Shown piece by piece: positions 1-8,089 of a stretch of 64,000 nucleotides of DNA. The stretch's first letter is position 1. Every line of letters begins with the position of its first letter. The notes under the pieces were generated by a model, which saw nothing but the letters and a program-made list of their open reading frames with translations, ran no database searches and was not told the DNA's origin. The DNA is taken from assembly GCA_023426545.1 (NCBI GenBank), contig JAFAAN010000066.1:80534-144533 (forward strand), given 5' to 3'. This stretch comes from Pseudomonadota bacterium. GTDB lineage: Bacteria; Myxococcota; Myxococcia; Myxococcales; Myxococcaceae. The position numbers and the translations under genes are program-made.

Positions 1-2
1 CG

Positions 3-1331
3 GCGTCCACCGAGGTGGACGGTCTCCAGTTCAAGGCTGACGGCGTGGCCTCGCAGATCTTCGACGCCGAGCAGCGGCTGAAGGGCACCGAGGGCCTCAA
101 GGTCGCCATCGCGGAGGCGGAGGCGGCCTGGCGCGCGGCGCCCACGCCTGAGTCGCTGGGGTTGCCCCAGGACATCATCAACCGTCTGAAGCGCCACCCG
201 AAGGCCATCGCGCGGCGCGACGAAGCCCTGGCGCGGCTCAACGCGGACCGCGAGCAGGAGGCGGAGGCGCGCCCCGCTTTGGTGGCGCCGCTGACGCAGA
301 GCGCGGGATTCTGGGCCGGACTGGGCGCAGGTGTTCTGTTCCTGGCGCTGGCGATTGGCCTGGGCTTCGGTGTCGACCGTACCTTCCGCTACCTGGCGCT
401 GCTCGACATCCCGGCCTTCGGCGTCGCCGCCTTCCTGGCGCTTCGCTACGTGGATGACCTGCAGAAGGCGACGCGGCACGGCAGCAAGGAGAACCGCTTC
501 GACATCCGGGAGAAGAAGATCCTCGAGGAGTACGAGGCCGAGGCGGCGCCGCTGCGCATGGCCCAGAAGGCGCTCGACGTAGAGGAAGTGGACGCCATTG
601 CTCCCGCCCTGGAGCGCAAGGAGCTGCTGGCGGCGCGCGTCGCGGAGCTGCAGCACCAGCTACACACGATGGAGTCCGATCCGGACTACATCGCGGCGGC
701 CGCCCAGGTGCAGGCGTTGAAGGCGGAGGCGGAGGCCCTCAACGAGGAGCTCGCGCGGAAGGGCACCTACGTGCGTGACGTGCGCGAGGTGGAGCGCGAG
801 ATTGCTCGCGTGAAGGAGTCCATCGCCCTGGCCAAGGCGCCGCCGGCTCCTGCCGCGCCAGGGCCGGATGGCGCGGCGGCGCCCGCGGAGGCGCTGGAGG
901 ACCCGTCCCCCGCGCTGCTGTCGCAGGCCGCGGACGTGTTCACCACGGATGTGCTGTCGGTGCAGGGAATGCTGAAGGAGCGGTGCGTCCAGTACCTCAC
1001 CGCGCTCACCGACCGGCGCTATCAGGGCATCGAGTGGGATCGGGAGGGCCGGGCCGTCGCGCTCGCCGCGGGCCGGCGGGTGCCAGTGGGCGAGCTTCCG
1101 GCGAAGGACCTGGACCTCTACTACCTGGCGCTGCGGATGACGGTGGTGGAGAAGGCGAGCGCCCGGGTGAAGCGCCCGTTCCTCCTGGAGGACGTCTTCA
1201 CGGGCATGGAAGAGGTGAAGCTGCCGCTCATCGCGCGGATGCTGAAGCACCTGGGCACGCTGACGCAGGTGCTGCACGTCACCGCACACCCCGGCTTCGC
1301 GCAGATGTCGGACGGCCCCGTTAACGTCTGA
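3..1331 (+). CDS. C-terminal part of membrane-anchored SMC/YhaN-like ATPase (5' partial)
   Basis: The frame is open to the left edge, so the true start lies outside the window; the first possible start inside is a GTG at 15. Counted from that GTG, a hydrophobic hairpin spans about residues 95-145, flanked by long Ala/Glu/Arg coiled-coil segments (about 20-90 and 155-280). The C-terminal 130 residues resemble the distal half of an ABC-type head: PFLLEDVF looks like a Walker B/D-loop and VLHVTAH like an H-loop. No Walker A is visible, as expected if it lies upstream. The layout (coiled coil, membrane hairpin, split head) recalls YhaN/AAA_27 proteins, partners of an SbcD-like nuclease. That family assignment is inference. 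yraN follows after 50 bp, so it is probably the last long gene of an upstream operon. Confidence 0.6.
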   Translation, partial: ASTEVDGLQFKADGVASQIFDAEQRLKGTEGLKVAIAEAEAAWRAAPTPESLGLPQDIINRLKRHPKAIARRDEALARLNADREQEAEARPALVAPLTQSAGFWAGLGAGVLFLALAIGLGFGVDRTFRYLALLDIPAFGVAAFLALRYVDDLQKATRHGSKENRFDIREKKILEEYEAEAAPLRMAQKALDVEEVDAIAPALERKELLAARVAELQHQLHTMESDPDYIAAAAQVQALKAEAEALNEELARKGTYVRDVREVEREIARVKESIALAKAPPAPAAPGPDGAAAPAEALEDPSPALLSQAADVFTTDVLSVQGMLKERCVQYLTALTDRRYQGIEWDREGRAVALAAGRRVPVGELPAKDLDLYYLALRMTVVEKASARVKRPFLLEDVFTGMEEVKLPLIARMLKHLGTLTQVLHVTAHPGFAQMSDGPVNV

Positions 1332-1381
1332 GGCGACGTGGCGGGTTGCCTCCATTCCGGGGGTGCGCCAGGGGAGGGCGG

Positions 1382-1762
1382 ATGGGCAGGGCGGCGCCGC
1401 ATGAGCGACGGGCGTTTGGGGACGCGGGGGAGGAGGCGGCAGTGCGCTTCCTGGAGGCGCAGGGGTGGCGGGTCCGTCACCGCAACTGGACCTGCCGCTT
1501 CGGAGAGCTGGACGTGGTGGCGGAGCGCGAGGACCTGGTGTGTTTCGTGGAGGTGCGGACGCGCTCCACGGCGACCTGGGGAGACCCCTCCCACAGCGTG
1601 TCCTTCACCAAGCAGCGCCGGGTGGTGAGGGCGGCGCTGCGCTACCTGTTCGCACACGACCTGCGTGGCCGGATGCTGCGCTTCGACGTGATTTCCGTGG
1701 TGGGGCGTGGGGCGAACGCCACGGTGGAGCACATCCCTGGCGCGTTCGACGCGGGGATGTGA
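1382..1762 (+). CDS. yraN: YraN/UPF0102 family endonuclease-like protein
   Basis: A 126-residue protein with the UPF0102 pattern: an N-terminal GDAGEEAAVRFLEAQGW helix, then GELDVVA and CFVEVRTRS, matching the GE-D...(F)VEV(K/R) core of this PD-(D/E)XK-like fold. The usual lysine of VEVK is Arg here, a substitution I believe also occurs in family members. The ATG at 1382 is preceded by a GGGAGGGCGG ribosome-binding site; earlier in-frame codons add a non-conserved N-terminus. It lies 12 bp upstream of rsmI, and this neighbour pair is common in bacteria. The biological role of the family is not settled. Confidence 0.85.
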   Translation: MGRAAPHERRAFGDAGEEAAVRFLEAQGWRVRHRNWTCRFGELDVVAEREDLVCFVEVRTRSTATWGDPSHSVSFTKQRRVVRAALRYLFAHDLRGRMLRFDVISVVGRGANATVEHIPGAFDAGM

Positions 1763-1774
1763 GAGGACGACGCC

Positions 1775-2605
1775 ATGGCTGGAACGCTCTATCTGGTGGC
1801 GACGCCCATCGGAAACCTGGGAGACGTCACGTCGCGGGCCCTGGAGACGCTGCGCGCCGCGCGCTTCATCGTGTGCGAGGACACCCGGCACTCCCGGGTG
1901 CTGCTCGACCACTTCGGCATCGGCGGGAAGGACCTGGTGAGCCTGCCTGCCTTCGCGGAGGGGCAGCGCGCCGGGCGCATCCTCGACCGGGTCGCTGAGG
2001 GCGAGGACTGCGCGCTCGTGACGGACGCTGGCAGCCCCGCCATCAGCGACCCGGGGGAGAAGCTGGTGGCCGAGGCGCTGGAGCGCGGCTTGAGCGTGGT
2101 GCCCGTGCCGGGCCCGACCGCGCTGGTGGCGGCGCTGAGTGCCTCCGGGCTGCCCACCGGCCGCTTCCACTTCCTGGGCTTCATCCCGCGCAAGGGCGCC
2201 GAGCGGCGGGCCATGCTGGAGGAGGTGGCGCAGCTCTCCGCGACGCTGGTGCTCTATGAGTCGCCGCGCCGGCTGGCGGAGACGCTGCCGGACCTGCTGG
2301 AGGTGTGGGGGGACCGGCGGGCCTGCGTGGCGCGCGAGCTGACGAAGCTGCACGAGGAGTTCGTCCGGGGCACGCTGTCCGAACTCTCAGCGCGCTACTC
2401 GGCCGAGGAAGCCCGGGGCGAGGTGGTGGTGCTGGTGGAGGGGCGCACCGGCGACACGCGCTGGTCCGAGGAGGAGCTGCGTCGGGCCCTGGAGGAGGGG
2501 CTGGCGCGCGGCGAGAAGCTCAAGGCGCTGAGCACCGAGCTGGCCCGCCGCGCGGGCTGGGCCGGTCAGGACGTCTACCGGCTGGGGCTGTCGCTGAAGC
2601 GCTGA
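1775..2605 (+). CDS. rsmI: 16S rRNA (cytidine1402-2'-O)-methyltransferase RsmI
   Basis: RsmI methylates the 2'-OH of C1402 of 16S rRNA in the ribosomal P site, using SAM. The 276-residue protein has the tetrapyrrole-methylase fold signatures: GTLYLVATPIGNLGD at the N-terminus, CEDTRHSRVLL near residue 35, DAGSPAISDPG near 85, VPGPTALVAALSASGLP near 110 and ESPRRLAETL near 160. Length is normal for the family. It follows yraN by 12 bp with GAGG upstream of the ATG. A GC hairpin just after the stop separates it from the convergent outer-membrane gene. Confidence 0.95.
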   Translation: MAGTLYLVATPIGNLGDVTSRALETLRAARFIVCEDTRHSRVLLDHFGIGGKDLVSLPAFAEGQRAGRILDRVAEGEDCALVTDAGSPAISDPGEKLVAEALERGLSVVPVPGPTALVAALSASGLPTGRFHFLGFIPRKGAERRAMLEEVAQLSATLVLYESPRRLAETLPDLLEVWGDRRACVARELTKLHEEFVRGTLSELSARYSAEEARGEVVVLVEGRTGDTRWSEEELRRALEEGLARGEKLKALSTELARRAGWAGQDVYRLGLSLKR

Positions 2606-2613
2606 GCGGAGGA

Positions 2614-2636
2614 GGGGGCGCGCCGGGAGCGCCCCC
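2614..2636. terminator. hairpin between convergent rsmI and outer-membrane gene
   Basis: GGGGGCGC and GCGCCCCC form a perfect 8-bp stem around a 7-nt loop, lying between two convergent stop codons. No T-tract follows, so it is either a weak bidirectional terminator or an mRNA 3'-end stabiliser. Confidence 0.55.
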
Positions 2637-2644
2637 CTGGTGCG

Positions 2645-3943
2645 CTAGAAGCTGAACGTGGCGCTGAGGTCGAAGCGGAAGGTGGTGCTCTCCACCGCGC
2701 GGAAGCGGCGGGAGACCAGGTCATAGCGCCAGTCGAAGTTGGGGTTGAGCTCGGGCGAGCCGGGCTGCAGGTCCACCGCGCCATCACCATTCACGTCGCG
2801 TCCGGGCTCCTCGGCCGTGAGCGCGTGGTTGGTGTTGTAGAGGAAGGTGCCGGACGCGCGAATCTGGAAGGCCTGAGATGCATTCGCGGTAATGCCCAGC
2901 CTGCCGCCGACCTGGAAGTAGTCCTCGGATGTGAGCAGCTTGCGGAGGGCGGCGCTCAGCTCGTTGTAGTAGCGGCCGCTGCCCACGTAGTTGCCGATGC
3001 CGCGCACGTCCACGGCGAAGCGCTGGGCCTTCGCCGGCCGATCGAAGGGCACCAGCTCCACGCCGAAGAGCATGCCGGCCGTGTGAGGGGCGTTGATGCC
3101 CGTCTCCTTGCGGTCCCACGGGCCGGTGAAGCAGTTGCCCGGCGCGCCCAGGTTGTCCGGGTTGGATTCCGCCTGGACGCAGTTGGAGTAGGCGCCGGGG
3201 CCTCGGACGGGGATGGTGTAGTGCGCCTTGAAGTAGGGCTCCGCCGCGCCCATGCGGCGCGAGAACGCCGTGTAGAGCTGGTACTTGTGGACGCGGTCGC
3301 CGATGTTGCCTCGGTTGTCCGAGTTCGTCGTGTCCGCGGCCGCGTCGCGCAGCTTCGCGGTGGGCGCCTCGTACTCCAGGCCGACAATCCAGGTGGGCTT
3401 GGTCTCGTCCTTCTCCTGGTTGAAGAAGGCGTAGGCCAGGCCGAAGCGCATGTTGCCCAGGCCGCCGCGGAAGCTCTCCTGCGGCACGTCGAACAGGGCC
3501 GACGGCGGGGTGGAGCCGTCCAGACAGCCCGGGATGACGGAGCCGTTGGCGTTCAGGCAGTTGTTGGTGATGGTGGAGCGCTCGGGCGACGAGCTGGACG
3601 TGAAGTCCCACCGCTCGTTCTGCGAGAACACCAGCGGCAGCGTGAAGGAGAACTCCAGGTCCCGGTAGAGGCCGACGGACAGCTCCAGGTTGAGCCGCGC
3701 GTCCACGCCCTTGTACCAGAGCTCCGCGGCGTCGATGCGCCCCGTGCCGCCGCTCCCGGCGGGGGCCAGCTGCTCACGGACGATCTTCGCGCGATTCTGG
3801 GTGCGCTCGAAGCCCACGTCGATGAAGAGATCGAATGGGTCATCCTCTTCGAGCGACGACGCGATTCGGGTGATGTCCGCCGCGCTGGCGGCGAGCGGCG
3901 CGCCCAGCGTCAGCGCGGCGAGTACAGCGCGAAGCCTGTGCAT
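2645..3943 (-). CDS. predicted outer-membrane beta-barrel protein
   Basis: A 432-residue protein with a cleavable signal peptide (MHRLRAVLAALTLGAPLAASA) and a mature part rich in alternating polar/aromatic strands, ending in a terminal phenylalanine (RFDLSATFSF), the C-terminal signature of many BAM-assembled barrels. Charged/aromatic stretches such as YFKAHYTIPV, AVDVRGIGNYVG and FRFDLSATF look like transmembrane beta strands. Two short Cys-containing loops (TNNCLNANGSVIPGC and YSNCVQ...GNCFTG) may form surface disulfides. The ATG at 3943 has GGAGG five bases upstream. I do not recognise a named family; a porin-like or MetA-pathway-type role would be a guess. Confidence 0.7.
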   Translation of the reverse strand: MHRLRAVLAALTLGAPLAASAADITRIASSLEEDDPFDLFIDVGFERTQNRAKIVREQLAPAGSGGTGRIDAAELWYKGVDARLNLELSVGLYRDLEFSFTLPLVFSQNERWDFTSSSSPERSTITNNCLNANGSVIPGCLDGSTPPSALFDVPQESFRGGLGNMRFGLAYAFFNQEKDETKPTWIVGLEYEAPTAKLRDAAADTTNSDNRGNIGDRVHKYQLYTAFSRRMGAAEPYFKAHYTIPVRGPGAYSNCVQAESNPDNLGAPGNCFTGPWDRKETGINAPHTAGMLFGVELVPFDRPAKAQRFAVDVRGIGNYVGSGRYYNELSAALRKLLTSEDYFQVGGRLGITANASQAFQIRASGTFLYNTNHALTAEEPGRDVNGDGAVDLQPGSPELNPNFDWRYDLVSRRFRAVESTTFRFDLSATFSF

Positions 3944-4038
3944 CCGACCTCCGACGGCGAATCTCCGGGGCTTCCGGCAAGCCCGGGGGGCTTCCAGCTA
4001 GCCGTGCCATCGAAGGAGTGTCAAGAATCGGGTGGCTT

Positions 4039-5079
4039 TTACTTGCCGGCCACGACGGACGCGCTCAGGAGCCCGTCCATGCGGCGCATCTCCGCCTCGA
4101 AGCCCGGCCGGTGTTTCGCGGCCAGGGAGCGGCGGTAGGTCTTGTGCTGTTCGTAGGGATCCAGCACCCGATCATCCTGTGACATGAGCTGGTAGTGCAG
4201 GTGAGGGGCGAAGCTCCGGCCGGTATTGCCGCTCTTGGCAATCACCTGGCCCACCGAGAAGCGCGAACCCGGCTTGATGCTCTTGTCCACCTCGTCCAGG
4301 TGGAGGAAGAGGGCCCGGCGCCCCTTGCCGCCCGACTCGACCAGCTCGATGCAGTTGCCGTTGCTGCTGAAGTTCCAGTTCTTCCGCTTCACCACGCCGT
4401 TGAAGGGCGCCTTGATGGGGGTCCCCACCGGGGTGCGGAAGTCCACGCCCTTGTGCCGCCGGCCATCCCGGAGCAGGGACGTCACCTGCTCGTAGTCGTC
4501 GATGGGGGAGCGCTCCAGGCGCAGCTCCAGCTCGTCCCCGCCGGCCAGGTAGTAGCGGGCGTTGGGCTCGCCTTCGGCATGGTAGCGGTACGCGCTGAGC
4601 GTCTTGCCCAGCTTCGCGCTGGTGAAGCGCACCGCGTGCACCAGCGGCTCCTCGTTGACGCGGCGCTGGAAGAGGACCTCCAGCGTGTCGCCCCGGAGGA
4701 TCTCCCCAGGGACGGAGACCCACCACACCAGGGTGCGCGTCACCACCTGCGCCAGGGCCGGACCCACGTCCGAACCCGCGCCGTTGACCAGCGCCGTCTC
4801 CAGCGGGCCGTTGATGCTCACGGCCACGCGCTCCAGCCCCGCGGCCTTCACCGGGTCGGCGCGGACGGGCGCCGGGGGCGTCGGTGCGGCGGCAACGGTG
4901 CCCGCGTCCGGAGCGGCTTCAGGGACCTGGGCCGCGGCCTCCTCCGTGGCCAGGGCCATCCGCTGCTTCCACCACCACACGCCTCCCGCCGCGCCGCCGA
5001 GGATGAGCGACACGGCGACCACGGCTCCGATGGGACTGCGCTTCGGAGGGGCACCGAGGGTGGGAAGGTTCGGCCGCAT
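4039..5079 (-). CDS. M23 family (LytM-type) peptidase, membrane-anchored
   Basis: A 346-residue protein with one N-terminal membrane helix (about residues 16-36, VVAVSLILGGAAGGVWWW), a central OB/linker region and a C-terminal LytM/M23 domain. Zinc-site motifs are visible: HKGVDFRTP (His and Asp ligands), FLHLDEV and FAPHLHYQL (the HxH motif). These are the residues of an active glycyl-glycyl or D-Ala-DAP type endopeptidase acting on peptidoglycan in the periplasm. The ATG has GGGAG five bases upstream. It lies downstream of, and on the same strand as, the NtrC-type regulator, 77 bp away, so co-transcription is possible but unproven. Confidence 0.88.
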   Translation of the reverse strand: MRPNLPTLGAPPKRSPIGAVVAVSLILGGAAGGVWWWKQRMALATEEAAAQVPEAAPDAGTVAAAPTPPAPVRADPVKAAGLERVAVSINGPLETALVNGAGSDVGPALAQVVTRTLVWWVSVPGEILRGDTLEVLFQRRVNEEPLVHAVRFTSAKLGKTLSAYRYHAEGEPNARYYLAGGDELELRLERSPIDDYEQVTSLLRDGRRHKGVDFRTPVGTPIKAPFNGVVKRKNWNFSSNGNCIELVESGGKGRRALFLHLDEVDKSIKPGSRFSVGQVIAKSGNTGRSFAPHLHYQLMSQDDRVLDPYEQHKTYRRSLAAKHRPGFEAEMRRMDGLLSASVVAGK

Positions 5080-5156
5080 ACAAGCTCCCTGGATGGAATA
5101 AGGTGGGCGGGCCCGGAACCGGCGCGCGTGAAGCGGAATTCCGCCCCCTCGCCGGT

Positions 5157-6581
5157 CTACTCGTCCGGGCCGTCTTCCTGCCCGTCGGGTGTGGTGTCAC
5201 GCAAGCCGAACTCCTTCATCTTCGTCTGGAGTGACTTGCGGCTGATCTGGAGCAGGCGGGCGGCGCGGGTGACGTTCCCCCCCGTCTCCTCGAGCTTCTT
5301 CACGATGAGGTCGCGCTCCAGCTCGGCGGCCTTCATCCGGACGATGTCCTTGAGGCCCACCTCGCCCGTGGGGACGTCGAGGGACGCCACGGCGGCGGCC
5401 GGGCTGGCGCCTGGCTGGATGCCCGCTCCCTGGCGGACCGGCTCCGGCAGGTCCTTGGCGGTGATGAGGGGGCCATCCGCGAACAGGAGCACGCGCTCGA
5501 TGAGGTTCTCCAGCTCGCGGATGTTACCCGGCCACGCGTAGCCCTGGAGCAGGACCATGGCGTCGTCGGCGATGCCCTCAATCTTCTTGTGGAGGCGCCG
5601 GTTGTACTTGTCCACGAAGTGCCGCGCGAGCATCGGGATGTCGCTGCGGCGCTCGCGCAGGGCGGGCAGGGAGATGGGCACCACCGCCAGCCGGTAGTAC
5701 AGGTCCTTGCGGAAGCGGCCGGCTTCGATCTCCGCCTGCAGGTCCCGATTGGTGGCCGCGACGAGGCGCACGTCCACGCGCGTCGTCTTGATGCCGCCCA
5801 CGCGCTCGAACTCGCCTTCCTGGATCGCGCGCAGCAGCTTCACCTGCATCTCCACCGGAATCTCGCCAATCTCGTCCAGGAAGAGGGTGCCCTCGTCGGC
5901 GAGCTCGAAGCGCCCGGGCTTGGACGTGACGGCGCCCGTGAAGGCGCCCCGCTCGTAGCCGAAGAGCTCGCTCTCCAGCAGCGTGTCGGGGATGGCGGCG
6001 CAGTTGATCTTGATGAACGGCTTGTCGCGGCGGCTGGAGGCGCCATGGAGCGCGGTGGCGATGAGCTCCTTGCCGGTGCCGCTCTCCCCGGTGATGAGCA
6101 CCGTGGAGGGCGTGTCCGCCACCTTGTCGATGATCTTGTAGACGTCCTGGATGGACGCCGAGTCACCGATGATGGCCGTGCGCGCCTTCACGTCCGGCCG
6201 GACGGAGCGGCGGGCGCTCTCGTTCGTCTTCGCGGCCTTGGCGACGACGGAGGACAGCTCCACCTGATCGAACGGCTTGGTGATGTAGTCGAACGCGCCC
6301 GCCTTGATGGCGTCCACGGCGGAGTCCACCGTGCCGTGCGCGGTGATGATGATGACGGGCACGTCCGGGTTGGCGGCGCGGACGGTGCCGAGCACCTCCA
6401 TGCCGCCCACCTTGGGCATCACCAGGTCCGTCACCACGATGTCCGCGCCGTTCTTGTTGAACTCGGCGAGCCCCTGCTCGCCGTTCTCCGCCACGGTGAC
6501 GTCGAAGCCGTCCCGGCGCAGCATCGCGGCGAGCACCTTGCGGAGGTTCGCCTCGTCGTCGATGACCAGGACCTTGGACAT
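5157..6581 (-). CDS. NtrC-family sigma-54-dependent response regulator
   Basis: A 474-residue activator with three domains in order. The receiver domain is residues 1-120, with phospho-acceptor Asp52 in TDLVMPK and Lys102 in YITKPFDQ. The AAA+ sigma-54 interaction domain has Walker A GESGTGKE at 165-172, the GAFTGA loop at 212-217 and Walker B TLFLDEIGE. A C-terminal Fis-type helix-turn-helix spans about 430-465 (GGNVTRAARLLQISRKSLQTK). All motifs needed for sigma-54 open-complex formation are intact. It begins 18 bp after the encapsulin stop on the same strand, so it is probably co-transcribed with encB-encA. No histidine kinase gene is adjacent. Its targets cannot be read from the sequence. 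Confidence 0.95.
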   Translation of the reverse strand: MSKVLVIDDEANLRKVLAAMLRRDGFDVTVAENGEQGLAEFNKNGADIVVTDLVMPKVGGMEVLGTVRAANPDVPVIIITAHGTVDSAVDAIKAGAFDYITKPFDQVELSSVVAKAAKTNESARRSVRPDVKARTAIIGDSASIQDVYKIIDKVADTPSTVLITGESGTGKELIATALHGASSRRDKPFIKINCAAIPDTLLESELFGYERGAFTGAVTSKPGRFELADEGTLFLDEIGEIPVEMQVKLLRAIQEGEFERVGGIKTTRVDVRLVAATNRDLQAEIEAGRFRKDLYYRLAVVPISLPALRERRSDIPMLARHFVDKYNRRLHKKIEGIADDAMVLLQGYAWPGNIRELENLIERVLLFADGPLITAKDLPEPVRQGAGIQPGASPAAAVASLDVPTGEVGLKDIVRMKAAELERDLIVKKLEETGGNVTRAARLLQISRKSLQTKMKEFGLRDTTPDGQEDGPDE

Positions 6582-6599
6582 GATGCAGCTCGCGGAGGA

Positions 6600-7463
6600 C
6601 TAGCGGTGATCCGCGGCGCCCGCGCCCTCCAGCGTGCAGATGGCATCCGGGTGCTTGATGCGCAGCAGCAGCGCCTCCAGGACGCGGAACGGGTGGTTCA
6701 TCCGCGAGGCGCCCAGGTACGCCGCCACCATGTCCATGGACACGGCGAGGTCCATGTTCTCCCGGCCGGTGGACACCACCACGCCGGAGTCCCCGCGCAG
6801 GCGGTTGGACTGGTAGACGCCGTCCGACGCGAGCTGGCGGATGGTCTCGATCTCCAGCACGCCCGTCTTCTCGTAGATGCGGTGCAGCTGCGAGTACAGG
6901 CGGGGCGACAGGACGACGGCGTAGGGGCCGAAGTGGCCCTGCTCGTTGAGCTTGCGGGTGGCCTCGACGATGGCCTGGAACCCACCGCCCGGCGACGTCC
7001 AGTCGCCCAGCGGCACCGTGAGGCGGCCGTTGGCCGTCATCAGGCCCTCATAGCCCAGGCGCGCGTCGCCGTAGAAGATGAGCTCGTCCTCCTGCTGGGC
7101 GCACAGCGCCGCGGCGCCGGCGGCGGCCGACACGTCCAGCGGCATGTTGTGCGTGCGCGCCGCCTCGATGTCGCGCCAGTGGAGGAGGAAGTCCTTGTAG
7201 ATGATGGGGATGGTCTTGAACTTGCGCGCGTCGGTGAAGACCATCGCGGTCTCCTGCTCACCGACGATGTCCACCGCGCCGGGCGACACGCCCTGGAACT
7301 CGTCGTAGGGCACCGTCTGCACCCCGGCGCCCAGCGGCCCATAGATGTCCAGGATGCGGCGGCCCACCAGAGAGCGCCGGGCCACCTGGATGACGGTCTC
7401 GTTCAGACGCGCCCACTCCTCCTCGCGGAGCGGGTTCTCGGCATGTCCAAGGAAGTCAGGCAT
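6600..7463 (-). CDS. encA: encapsulin shell protein EncA
   Basis: A 287-residue HK97-fold shell protein recognisable as Myxococcus EncA, whose T=3 nanocompartment stores iron. The N-terminus MPDFLGHAENPLREEEWARL and the GPLGAGVQTVPYDEF and RRILDIYG segments match the family, and the length equals that of M. xanthus EncA. The ATG at 7463 is chosen because TCTGGAG lies 8 bases upstream and the known N-terminus begins there; an earlier in-frame ATG at 7490 adds nine unrelated residues. It lies 44 bp downstream of the cargo gene encB. Only one cargo gene is present here; in M. xanthus the other cargo genes (encC, encD) are encoded elsewhere. Confidence 0.96.
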   Translation of the reverse strand: MPDFLGHAENPLREEEWARLNETVIQVARRSLVGRRILDIYGPLGAGVQTVPYDEFQGVSPGAVDIVGEQETAMVFTDARKFKTIPIIYKDFLLHWRDIEAARTHNMPLDVSAAAGAAALCAQQEDELIFYGDARLGYEGLMTANGRLTVPLGDWTSPGGGFQAIVEATRKLNEQGHFGPYAVVLSPRLYSQLHRIYEKTGVLEIETIRQLASDGVYQSNRLRGDSGVVVSTGRENMDLAVSMDMVAAYLGASRMNHPFRVLEALLLRIKHPDAICTLEGAGAADHR

Positions 7464-7507
7464 GAAATGGGGCTCCAGAGGCTTCAACAAGCGAGAAGAA
7501 AGGGACT

Positions 7508-7984
7508 TCAGCGACCACGACCTGAACCGCCGCCCCGGCGGAGCGACCCGACCGTGAGCGGGTGGGACTCGACGGAAGGAGGCGGCGCGGGCAGGCCATA
7601 CACCAGCCGTTGTGGCGGCAGGGAGGTGGGCGGCTCGGAGGGGAGCCGGCCGTTGCGGCCGTTGACGGAGACGGTGGGGGCGTCTGGCTCGGCGACGTGC
7701 GCGGCGGCCGGCGGGCCACCGTTGGAGGTGCTCTCGAAGTGCCCGGGGACGAACGGCTTGGCGAAGTGGTCGTTCTGACCACTGTCCAACATGCGCAGCA
7801 TGTGGACGGCCTCGGAGACGTGCTCCTTCTCCTCGGCGGCGAGATGCAGGAAGAAGGCGCGGACCTCGGGATGAGACGAGGCGCGGGCATGGGCCTCGTA
7901 TTCATTGATGGTTTCCAGCTCACGTGCCAGCACGAGGCGGATGCGCGCCACGTCGTCCAGGTCGCTGTCGGAAGGGCTGGCCAT
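7508..7984 (-). CDS. encB: encapsulin cargo, ferritin-like EncB
   Basis: A 158-residue protein with an encapsulated-ferritin-like N-terminal helix pair (ARELETINEYEAHARAS and LAAEEKEHVSEAVHML). Its Glu/Glu and E-x-x-H residues suit a di-iron ferroxidase site built across a dimer. A long Pro/Gly/Ser-rich linker follows. The C-terminus holds LTVGSLRR at about residues 143-150, the targeting peptide that docks cargo onto the inner EncA surface. The ATG at 7984 is preceded by GAGGG; an in-frame GTG/ATG-like codon further up (8002) is less likely. It heads the encB-encA-regulator run and is divergent from murJ across about 105 bp. Confidence 0.93.
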   Translation of the reverse strand: MASPSDSDLDDVARIRLVLARELETINEYEAHARASSHPEVRAFFLHLAAEEKEHVSEAVHMLRMLDSGQNDHFAKPFVPGHFESTSNGGPPAAAHVAEPDAPTVSVNGRNGRLPSEPPTSLPPQRLVYGLPAPPPSVESHPLTVGSLRRGGGSGRGR

Positions 7985-8089
7985 TGGACAGGACCCTCGC
8001 AATCTGGAGGGTTCGGCGTCAAGCGAAAGAGCGGGCAGGGGATTCGGGCTTCATGCCACCGGACGGCCCGCGTAGAGTCCGCCGCACTC

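Noticed and set aside
7985..8089. Possible sigma-54 promoter upstream of encB (TGGCATG on the minus strand)
   Set aside because: The GG element is present, but the -12 GC element at the required 10-bp spacing is not, so autoregulation by the adjacent NtrC-type protein is not supported here.
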